In this document: positions 11,901 to 23,800 of the stretch, piece by piece
Position numbering within the stretch: the stretch's first letter is position 1
Layout of the letters: the number at the start of each line of letters is the position of its first letter
Assembly: GCA_015680685.1 (NCBI GenBank)
Contig: MNCI01008581.1
Coordinates: 51,670-115,669 of the forward strand
Length of the DNA: 64,000 nt
Source: Gnetum montanum
Lineage: Eukaryota > Streptophyta > Gnetopsida > Gnetales > Gnetaceae
Direction: 5' to 3'
Made by a program: the position numbers and the translations under genes
Notes under the pieces: generated by a model
What the model was told of the DNA's origin: nothing
Database searches by the model: none
What the model saw: only the letters and a program-made list of their open reading frames with translations

Positions 11901-14900
11901 GCACCTTCTTTTTTAGGTTATCAACGATGTGAATTTTTCCATTATCTTATGAACCTTGAAAGGTCATCACGTGACCTTTCTACAGCCATGGAGAGGGTAC
12001 TTATACTCTACTATTTTAAACTAAAAAGAGCAATGCATCACATTTAGATAAAATAAATAACAATAACAATAATAAAATATAAAGCTACGGTATTTGCACA
12101 CAATATCTCTGATTCATGGGTCCAGTTCCTCCAACTTGATTCATAGGTCAGGTTCCTCAATATGAGCATTCTTTTGTATCTCAACATACCTGTTTTAACT
12201 CTTGAGGCACACCTTAGAGCATTGTCCTCTATTTTTCTTTTGTTTCTCAACATCTCTATTGAAATAGAACAGAAAATATTTTGTTTTCCCATATATTATT
12301 TATTATTATTATTTTAAAACATTCCTAGCATGTATTTTAAATCATATTTCTTATGCATAAAGTATTTAAACATTTAATCATAATACATATAAAAATCTGG
12401 TCAACAAATTTATTACTATCCCATTTAGCCATTTCCACCATAGCCCAAACAAAGCACACACACAAGTTGTCAACAAAACATGCACACAAACACACAGAAA
12501 AACTATTACAATCGTTAACACAAAAACTTAAGGAGAAGTGGTTTGTTACAACATCCATGGTTCATTTTGGAGTTTAGTTAGATTCTTTTAATTTATTAAA
12601 TATTAAATTGATTAAAATATGTCAAAAACTTAAAGTTATCAAATTGTGCTCAAATTTTGTAGACCAACTTAGTTTTACATAGAGTATAGATTTATAATTA
12701 GTTTATCGATTTGAGTCCTCGAATTTGAGATTTTAATGTTAAATGATAAAAAAAGCACATTGTGGGACCATATTTTCTTTAATTTAATTGAAGTACTAAT
12801 TTATAGCATGGTAGCTAGGGCATGTTTGTGTTTGTTATGACTAGCTCAACATGTGTAAAATGTTGCATGTACAAAAAGGTTAGTATTAATTCTTTTTTAC
12901 TAGATAATTTATAGGAAATGTAGAAAATAGATAGAAAGCCAAAAATAAATTAGAAACACGAAAAAAACCAAAAAAAGGGGTGGGACCATAAGAAAAGTCA
13001 ATATGGAATGGTGATGTATGCTTATGACATGCTTATGATGACATCTATTTAAAAATAGATGATTAGAAAAGGGACAAAGGGCTCATTTAATAGGGGACAT
13101 GCAGCTCTCCTAAGTGTTGTCACTCTCACATATTTACTTCCTCATGAGAGCTTGCTTATTTAAATCAAGTAATAATGATGTTAGGAATAAAAAAAGGATT
13201 TTTAGAGTATGGATTGTCTAATCTTTACCTATTTTGTAAACTTTGTTGCACAAGTCTTTGTCCAAGTGTTGGGGTCTCCTTCATCCTACAAGTAGAGGGG
13301 GTTTGCTCTCATTTTCACCTTTTGCTGAGGGAAGACTATCCTAGTTTGAGGTATGAAGAGTAAAGGAGAGGAACATAGAAGAGATAGTGTGAGACAGCTC
13401 CTATCTTGTCTTTGGGTTGAGAATGGAGGCTGTCTTGGTGATCTTTGTGAGCTTTTGATAAAGCATAAAAGGTTGACTTTGCTACTGATGTTAGAGGCTA
13501 TTGGTGGCTGATTCTAGGGTTTGTCTTTCTCTGATTTTCCTTGGGGTTTTTTGCTGCACCTTGACTTGCTGTTATGACCTGATTATTGTAGTTGTTGGTT
13601 GGACAACAATCCAAGCTTGAAGTATGTTCTTCTTCATCAACTAATCAGCCATTCATAGAGGCATGTCTTTCAAAACCATTGTTGTACTAAGTATTTATAG
13701 GTGTTTGTTATCTTGGCTTGGACAAGTAAATGTTATCTCATGAGGGCATGTGGGGTTTTTTGTGAGTTGTGAACTATGCATGGGGTCTTTCATAAGTTAG
13801 GTCTTTTTCATTTATTTTTATTTTGTTTATTGCATGCATGCATGTTTTAGGCTTATGAGTTAGCATTTTCTTTAGGTCATGCACACTTGGTATTTCACGT
13901 TTTGGCAATAATTCTTAAGGAATGCCCTTCATCATTCTATCCAAGGTTGGTGATCTCGTGTGAGCTACAAGGGCTTAGTTCTTGGAGAAGTGTTAGCCCT
14001 CACCATTTTATCCAACCTTAGTGTTCTTCGTGTCTGGGATACAAGATGTTGTAGGGTGAGAGGGACTTGGTGTGTGATAACTGGATGGCCAAAGGGTCCA
14101 TTGAATAAAAGAAAGTGTACATATTGGTGATTTTTGGTATCTTCTACATATTGGAAAATGGGGTGCACATATTTTATTTTGTTGAGCATTTTTGTGATCA
14201 GTTTTTGAGGGGTTTTCAAGGAAGTTTTCATGTCCCAGTTAATTGTTAAATAGTCCTTTGTTCAAGCCTACACTTCTCTCAATGTGAAAACATGAGGCTA
14301 GAAAAAATTAATTATGAAGATTTCAAAAGTTTGGGACCATGTTAATCTTTCATGGTGTTCAAGCTTGGTGCATATAAAATTTTATTGTTTTTCCACCTTT
14401 TTATTTAATATATGAGCATATGGAAATTTACTTGTCTGCTCCAAAAATCAGAATTTCAGTTCTTTAATGATGATTGTCCCTAGTTTAGAGACTTTTTACC
14501 TTTTTTTTAATTAGCATTGTTAATCTACTGTTTATTGTTTTTCTGATTCCATAAAGTAATCATAATAATTATAATAATGATAAAAATCACCTATGGGGTT
14601 TGGTCTCTGTTTCTTATTTAAAAAAAAAACATCAAAGACTCTGTCCATCCTCTGTTTTTGGCCTGAAAAAAGAAAATACTTTTTTCTATGGCTGATAATT
14701 TATTCTCCATCATTCTGCCTTTCAAATTAAAGAAATTCTAGAGACTGAAGTTGCCTTAGGCTGAGAGAGAACATTGTGAAATCCCCACTTCCTTGAACTG
14801 CATTGATGATTAGAATTTTGGATTTGTCCTAGGCCCTCATTGTCCCCTGTACTCAAATTTATTTGCCAAAAATTCAGGTTCTACCCTCAGACTTCGTTGC

Positions 14901-17440
14901 CAAACTTAGAATGCCTTAAAATTGAAAAAATATTGATGGATTATCACATGTGAACATTTACCTACTGTGAATGGTTTGAGGTAGTAGCAACATTTTTCTT
15001 TGACATAAAGATGGACAAACCTAAGTGTTGTAACTCTTTTCATTGTATGATGTAAGCTAGTTCTTATATGGCATTTAAAACATACTTGAGATGCATAGTT
15101 ATCTTTTTTCAATTGTATGATAAGGATAGTAAATCTTGGAACCTTGGAAATCTCCTTGGAGTAAGTCTTCTACTGCATAATGAATATTTTGTACATTTTG
15201 TCATAGTTAAGTTTTCCTTTTATGCAAAGCAAAATATCATTTATTTATTCTATTTTCAATATGTTAACCCCATTTATTTATTAGCAATTATGTTCATTTA
15301 TTTGTGCAAAGTAAAGACAAACTATGTGTGATCATATATGTTTATTTGATTTCCATAAAATGAACCCATATGAATTATGATTGGAAGCCCTTTGGACCCT
15401 AGGACAAGTAGTTCACCTAAACTTACAATTAGTAATTAGGTGGATAATGCAATTGATTGGTGTGTCTTATATGAAGCATGTAGTACTTCCAGGGATCATT
15501 AACTAATCATTTCAATAATAATATATTCATCCCCATACCTTGAATGGATAAGTTGCATTGTTTATTTATTTTGCATACACCCTATCTTGAATGTGGCGAT
15601 GACCATTGTTGTCCAACCCTGCTGATACATATGCTTGCTTCGACTTAATATCTTGAGCCATTGGACCCAAGGGGATTGAGTTGCACAACACCCAAAGGTT
15701 TTCAATGATGCAAGTGCTATTCATAAAGGTATATCAAGGTGTAGTTCAAAAATGATGGTTAAGCCAAGCATTGTTTGTGTACCATAGAACTTGAAAATAA
15801 CCCAACTCACCCTTGGATGGTCCTCAATGTGGAAATGTAACATCACATTGCATGGGCAAATCCCCAACCACTGTTTCAAACCTATTATAGATTAAATGAT
15901 CTTGTTTGGTGGAAGCATAGTGGAGAATTAGTATAACATCCAACTACATCTGTTGGTGCTCTTTGTGAAATAAAACTTAAAACAAGCGACTCACACAAAT
16001 GTTTGATGTTTTCTATCTTTCTAAGTGATGGCAAGTGTTAGCCATCACCCTTGGCTATATTAGTCTTTGAGGTATCTTAGCATTACTAGAGATAGGTGAT
16101 CTAAAATTGATGCATCAATCCTTAGAATTATGAGAAGTAGAGAAGTAGTAAGGTCTCAACTCATAAACTTGTTATGTCTAATGAGGAAAAGAGGCACGTA
16201 GGCCTTGTAACCAACTTATCATTATAATGAGTCATATCCTTATTGGTTGCTAGTATAAGTTGAAGTCCCTGTTTTAAGAGGATTGGATAAAAAAAATGTA
16301 GTGAATTTTGAGGGTGGTTATTAGGATCCTACATAAGATCCTTTTCCAAATTTACTTGGAAATACCTATAAATATTTGGAGTATGTTTTGGCATAAAGAT
16401 TTGCTACCAATGACCAAGGGTCCCTATTTGAGGACTACCACCACTGGTAGCAAGTAGGAATATCATGGGACCATCTTGGTTGTCAAAGTCATTGAAATGA
16501 TTTTCTAATATTTTACACCTTGGATAGTGGATTTTATTATTTTACAGCTTACCATTTTGACCTATAAACCTTGATGAATCCCCCAAAACTCATGACAACC
16601 TTAGTTCATATTTACCTTTTCTACAGTCTAAGCAGGATTAATGTACAAATTAAATAGTTTTCTTGTAGTAGGATGTAAAACAATCTAATAAGAGCATGTT
16701 AAATTTCAAATTGGTGTCTTATCCTATAGAATTATGGTGACCTGCATTAAAATTATAGTTGATGGCATTATCACGAAAGGAATATTACTGGCAATTTCTT
16801 TTATAGATAATCCTAAACATGAATTTTTATATGTTAATTTTCTTGAAGAATTGTTTTTAAAATTATCACATTGTTGTAAGAACTTGCTTTTAATTTCAAT
16901 CTGAGTATATATGTATTTTGATGATCCAAGGATCTTACACTAATGAGATAAACTTATTTGTTTAGTAGTGTAGGCATTGCCCTAGAAAAGGCCTTGGTGT
17001 TTTATGAATGGTTTTGCATTTTTAAGAGAATCCATTTGTTCTTGATGAAAACTCAAATTTCTTTTTCAATTTCAAATTCTAGTGGAGATAGCAATGATGC
17101 TGTGGGACAATGAGGTCTCACAATTTATGCATTGTCCCAGTTCTTACTAAATTTATATATTTAGTTCAACTACTGTATTGGTGACATATTCTAATGTTTG
17201 GAGAAGAGCTGGTAACTATCATATTGACAAGCTCTTGAGGACAGATTCTGGACTCTAGGCATTTTATATGCAATGCTTATCAATTTTTTTTATGAGAATG
17301 ATTTTAGGGTTGTTACAGTACATCTTCAGAATTTGATTCCATCTGATAGCAGCAAACAAACTATTTTGTCTAATGTAATATGATTAGCCTTGGAATTTTT
17401 ATTTTTAAAGAGTGTGTCCTTTTACTCTCCTTTACTAACA
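8970..17440. other. About 8.5 kb of AT-rich DNA without recognisable genes
   Basis: No ORF here has a recognisable domain, and no splice-consistent continuation of the flavoprotein gene was found. If that gene's last exon lies left of the window, this stretch is intronic. Notes: an A/T-tract followed by purine-rich sequence at 9000-9180 could be an antisense LINE end. Short segments resembling tRNA B-boxes (AGTTCAATTC, GGTTCAATTCC) occur at 11640-11770. A short TAATAATTA-rich microsatellite lies near 14570. None is strong enough for a call. Confidence 0.4.
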
Positions 17441-17535
17441 AGGAAAAATTTTGAAAAGATTAATTTACCCAGTAAGATGGCAACCAACAAGGTATCATTT
17501 TGCTTATTCAAATAGATATTTGCCCTCTCTTTATC

Positions 17536-17657
17536 ATTTGTCTCAGGTATTGTGTGATGTCAATTTGAGGAAAGCTTTGGATAGCTTGGGCAGAAAGGCA
17601 TTGGCATGTAAAGATGCTGCCCTTGATCAAAATTATTTTAATAACAATCAACTCTAA
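17536..17657 (+). other. Exon-like open segment, unidentified
   Basis: On the plus strand a pyrimidine-rich tract ending in TTTGTCTCAG leads into an open segment reading VLCDVNLRKALDSLGRKAL followed by ACKDAALDQ and a stop. It looks like an acceptor plus helical coding sequence, but no clear donor or neighbouring exon was found. It could be a captured gene fragment or chance. It lies just beyond exon 9 of the flavoprotein gene on the opposite strand. Confidence 0.25.
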
Positions 17658-17704
17658 ATTTCTCCTTGCAAAAAATGATTTAGATGGCGGCATGATTGGC
17701 ATAC

Positions 17705-17864
17705 CATAGCATGTGCTGCATCACCAATCAGCACAATATTCTTGTAATGGAACTGAGAGAGTATTACAGAACCAGAGCCTTTTTTCTTTCCTTGTCTCCA
17801 CAATTCTTCTGCAAAATGAGGGTTTTCTTGAAGAAGTAGGTTGCAGACATCTGGAACTTTCTCT
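17705..17864 (-). CDS. Flavoprotein exon 9 (GD motif), last exon seen
   Basis: 1 nt + 53 codons, acceptor AACGTCAG|AGAGAA, donor GCTATG|GTATGC, phase 0. It ends in [12 protein letters not shown], the GD motif whose Asp binds the FAD ribityl chain. The family sequence always continues, so at least one more exon must exist; it was not found between 1 and 17704. Confidence 0.85.
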
Positions 17865-20800
17865 CTGACGTTTAAATGATGAGATTTAGAATACAATCCA
17901 TAATATTATCTACTTAAATAAAATCCAACAGTGAATTTATACCTCAATATTTTTTCAACAACTTCAGGAGACTCTGCATCCAGTATCTGTTCATTGAGGG
18001 TGCCACCCCAATAACTTCCATCAGCAGTATTAATTAACATCATGTTCACCTCTCGCCAACCCTTAAATAATCAATGCATAATTATTTTCAGTCGACCGAA
18101 TACAACCCAAAATATAGAGGTATTCATATGATTCGGACATGAAATCTTCCTATAACATAGTATTGAAGAAAGTGAATAAACAAAATATAAAACACTGTAG
18201 TCAAATTTTATGATAATGTATGTTAATATCAGAAGTGCATACGTCTTATAAATGAGGTCTGAGAACTCACATGCACTCGATTATGCTCATGAATAAATTT
18301 TGAGCCTCTAGCTATGGAGGGACTGATATAAAATGACTTATACGATTTAGGATTTTCTTTGAAATCATACGTGATATGTGGATTCCTGCAAAAAAAAAAA
18401 AAAAATTATAATTTTGACATATGTGATAGATTTCAGTTTAAGATATATTGTAAAATTAAAATAGTTGGTTGAGTGTCCCACATTGTGGTTAATAGTCCAC
18501 TGTTTAAAAGTGAGATATCAAATGGAATACGACGCTGTTTTGGAAAATCATTGCTATTATTCATGTCATCCAAAATTTAATAACTTCCTCATTTCACAAT
18601 TAAAAGCTAGATTAAAAATACATTATTGGAATCAACTGGAGTAATGAAAACTGACAATGAGTTTTCATCTATACGCAGAATCTCTGATCGTGTTTTACTT
18701 GAAATGCCATCAGCTCCTACTAGAAGATCAAATTCAACTTCTAAATCACTTGTTTTCTCCATTCCTGCTTGAACCAAATCAGATCTTTAAAAGATCACTA
18801 AACTACATGAGTATCAAAGTAAAAAACATAAAAATACTTAAAAACATATAAGAATTTTACATATCATTAATTATGACAACTGAAAGAGAGATTGTATTAA
18901 TGGATCATTGATGCCCCCTGCACATGGTCAGCTCCCAGAGCTGAGTTTTGTAATTGGTAAACCCTGACACAGTGGTCACGTAAAGCTCATATCTTCCTGG
19001 TGCACACATGAACAGTTTACATGAGCCAGAGGTTTGCTGTAGTCTGATTTTCAAACTTCCTCCCCACCACACTTTGAAAATTGCTGTCATCGCATTGCAA
19101 ACACGATTTAACAGATGAGAGCTCTCATTCAAAAGTGGCCAATTCACCCAACCCCGTGAGCTCAGGGTGAGCTCTGATGCATGGTACAGTGAACTGTCCG
19201 TACTGGCATACTTGACTGTTAAACAGCAATAAGCTTTCCATATGCAAGGATATGAGATAACACACCTTGTCTATTATCTTGGGCATCACTGCTTTGGTTG
19301 CTACAGAAAAACCTAGCAATGTTTCTTGAGTCATCAATAGAAGAAAGTTCCCATCCAAAATGAAGATGAATATTTGAAGATCTGAGAAACAGTATTTGAA
19401 GGTGTATTAAAAAACTTTCAAACCCATCTACGGGTACGAAGTTTACTCTCTTAAGATTTGTTGCCATAAATGAATATCAAGTCATGTCATGCTGTAAGAT
19501 GAGAAATTTGAAATATTTCTAGCAAAGTAACATTAGTCATGATAATGTGAAATTTACTTCACCTCCGAAGAAGGCTTCTTTGCAAATATGCTACCAATGC
19601 ATTACGACCAGCGACAAAGCTTTGTATTCCAGATGCAGAATAATAATCCAATTTAATCTTGAAAACCACTCCAATAAACAAAAATTAAATAGATCTAATC
19701 AGTAAACTAACGTCAAACTAAAAGAATCAACTTTTTCAAGGAATCACATAATCTAAACGGAAGGAACATGAACTGCCAAAAATGTATGACCTGCAAGAGA
19801 GGAATGGTGAGAAAAAGGGAATAATGAATAATGAATAAAATTAAAAATTCACAAATGGATAACCAAAAACATGCCTCCTAATTGTAATGTGCAAAAAAGG
19901 AAAAGATGTCTTTGAATAGAAAATACATTTAAATTTCAAGGGTACTTCAATCAACAACAACATACTTCTCCAAATTTTTTAATAATCAAAATGACTGCTT
20001 TCTAGCACAAAAGGTTAGTCCATGAATTCACCATTTAATAGAGAGACGAAAAGTCTCCCTTATACTAGGATCTTAGAAAGGAGATTGTTAATTGATTAAT
20101 TATTTAGCAATATCGTTTCATGGGAGAGCGCTTCCAGAAATATTTCCTCGTTTCTCATGCTTATGGAATGTAAACATGTTCCAAACATCTATGGAACGCA
20201 TACCAGACATTTTTAAGAAAAATGAAATAAAAAGTTATAATGCATTAAAAAAACACACCTTAAAACTCTCAGTACAGCCATTGATATCTTAAAGGTTTTA
20301 GTACATAAGAAGTTGTTTGTAAATATTCTGTCTCAGTTAGTTTTATAAATAGTATATTTTCATCTCCTTTATAGTTCTTGTTACTTACAAAATGAGAACA
20401 GGCAAACATTAGTATTGGCTCTTAGTGATTAGAAATTTTTCTGCCCTTCTATTAATTTTAACTATATTTTGTAGGTTACTATGTAAATATAAATTTCTCA
20501 AAAATTCTATTTATGTATTTCACATTCCACATGCATCTGGCTTTGCTCCAACAAAAAAGCCCTCATTTCCATACTTGTTTTGTTCGTGTTCCCATGTTTC
20601 CAAATCATCTGAAACATAGGTTAGCAACTTGTTTATAGTTCTTGAGTCCTTAACAATCATTCATGAGTCAAATTCAACAATTTGTATCTTAAACTCATGT
20701 ATACACAATTTCCTTCTTTAGGAATTTTCTGAGTTGCCCTTGTACACAAGACTAGGCTCATTTGAACATGTAATCATGTCTTAATATGCCAACCTGAATT

Positions 20801-23800
20801 CTTGAACTACCAATCCATACGTAGCCTATTCTTAGTGGATTCTAGGTCCACATAGCTTGTGGTTTGCATTTTTCAACTTACAAATCCCATCCAATAACTC
20901 TGACATTTGTCAATCAACACTTCTTTGGCATTTGGACACTTTTACTCCTTGGTCCTTTCTTCACAACCAAAACTCATCAATTTGTAAGCTCCTTGTTCAC
21001 ATACACAACCTACAAACTCATCATCCAAATATGATTTTTAGTCATTGTTGCTTGTCGTAAGTTCCTTGTTCTCAAATCTCATGACATTGTCTTGCTACTT
21101 AGTGCTTCATTCTTCCAATTCCTCTAACTTTTCCTCCATGGGTTCTGTTTGACTTCTTCCTTAGTAGTTGTAGATTGAGGAATCATGACTATGTCTCTCT
21201 TGATGGAAGCTAAACCAAATTGAACTTCTTCTATAGTATTATGATCAAACACCTTGATTGCAGTAAAAAAAAAACCAGTCAATGAATACAACTGGAGCTC
21301 ACACAGAGCTCCAACTGAATATAGAAATTTAGCAACGACCGTAATCAAGCTCCCGAACCTGAATCATGGATTTGTTCCACCTAACACCTTATTCACAACC
21401 TTGTGACAATTTACAAGAGCCCTTCTTGCCCAACCACACTTTATTCCCCATTAATTCACAAGAAACAAAGTTTTCAATGTTGGCCAAGAGATTTGATTAT
21501 GGTGATCTCAGCAATCTATGAGTGCTAAGTATATGATAGTCATATCCCTGTATGGCTCCACAAGACTATCCATGCTAACCCACATCTTGTTTTTTACTTC
21601 TTTAAAGTACTCTATGGTTATGAATGCACTCTCAAAATAGTACTTTGCATGATCATGTAGATCAACCATGGAAAATACAAACTATAATCCTTGAACAAAT
21701 ATCAAATCATTCTTCAATAAGTTCGAATAAATAACTTTTGCCTCTGAACCTCATGGTCAAACTCCCATCATTGTAGCTTTCTATTGTAGTAAGAATTTCT
21801 CCAGTAGACAATAATCCAAAGCTTGGAAAATTCAAAGCAGTATACCTTTGAAATCCTAGTTGCATAAGTCGCTCACATACATGCAAATTTGAAGTAACAA
21901 CATACAAATTTCTATAAATGGTAATAGAACAAGGTCAATAGCTCTTCTTGTAGCAAAATGCATTGTTGGAAGCTCATATTCTTCATGCTTTTTGAGAACA
22001 ACATCAAAGTTGATCCATCTCATATCTTCAACTCCTTCCTTCTTGACTTTCAACACTCCCACTCATGAAATGCTCATGCCTGCCATTTCTATATCTTCTC
22101 TACAACAGACTTCTAGAATTCCTTTATTAACTGTGTGCTTCACAAAACCCTAATTGCTCTCTCGATTTCAATTGCAAAATGCTGAATGTGCGAATTGGGG
22201 GTGAATTGTGTACATTAAATACAGTTTTATCACCTCTTTCATGGGTTATTTTTTTAATGGGTTTGTATTTTATTATTGTTTTACAACTTTGTTAGATGAA
22301 TATAATAAAAATCTTTTCAAGATCAATGCATTTGGACTAAAAATACACCAGACATAATTTTCGTTCAATTTACAAATAGGGTCAATGGAAGTATCTTCAT
22401 GAGTTAGAAGACCCTATTATAACCACCTCCTCTTGAGTTGTAATTGTTTCTCTTAGGTATACCATGTTGATGTCATGGCTTCTTCATATTGTAACCTAGC
22501 CCTCCATTATTTTGTGTTATTTGGAACAACATTCTTCCACAACTCTTCATTCTTAACTTCTATAGTGCATACATTCTTAATCTTCTTCTTCTTCTTCTTC
22601 TTCTTTTGAGACTATGTTTGGGATTATATTACAAAAGAAAAAAGGAGAAATTGTGCCATCAAAATGTTGTATACATTGCAAAAGAAAGGGGGCCCCACGC
22701 TTGTGGGGAAAGCTCCCCCAAGACACCCAAGACTTGCCAAACTGCTGGCACTTCAAAACGAGATTTCAAAACTAACAACAACACAACAAGCCTAACCTAG
22801 GAAACAACAACAACAACCAAAAAATGGCCCCTAAGAAACCCCACAAAATCCCAACAAACAAGGGGCCCGATAGTCTCTCCTTGGCCCCCCAAGGACCTGC
22901 TACTGTCTCTTAGGAAAATTTTGACAAGAGCAATCCAAAATTTCCTGATTGTGGATTTCATTTAGCACCTCCTAGTGATGCTCTGAGTCAACAAAGGCTG
23001 CCGCTCCTCAGAAATCCTTGAAAGCAGCCTCTTTCTTAGCATGCTTTGCCGCCAAGCCCTTCCCATCAGGATGCAACAGAAAGGAGGACCAATGGATATG
23101 TCAGCAGAGAGCCGACCACAAACACTCTCTATTAACATTCTTAATCTTCTTTTGCAACTTACAGATTGAGTCAATTTTGTCCTCAATTCTCCCAAACATG
23201 TACATAATATACTCCAGTCGGTGCTCAATCAGTGACATAACTTGACATTATTGATTCCTTTGATTTGTTGTGTCTTGTAAAATGGTATTGATCATAGACG
23301 GATTATTTATCATCTGCTCACAAGCTTTCTCCATTTTGCAAATGTTCCTTGATTTTCTTAGCTCCTCTATTTTGATTTACAACTCATCCTATTTTTGCCT
23401 GTGGGTGTTATCATCTACTTTTCAAATCTCCAACACCTTACTTAATCATTTGGCAGTTATCTCCTTGCCAATTGTAACTTTCATTTGTTTCATGGTTTTT
23501 TTCAGCTTTGATACAATGTTAAAGTTTGGTTTTACATGATCATTAAGACCGTTAGGATTTTGAAATAAGCAACTGCACGGTGAACATTGGAGGAGCGGGG
23601 CCCATGGGGAGCACGAGGCACACTGGAGGAGACGCCATGAGCATGGATGCTGGTAGCGGGCTCTCTATAGACAGAGGGTCTGGGTAGGTGCCACGGGGGT
23701 CTAGGGCATGTGAAGGTAGAGGCGTTTGTGGCTAGGGGAGACCTGTTTTTTTCCTTTGGGGGAGGGGTGTTGTGGCATCGTTTGAGAAGACAAGGGTCAT

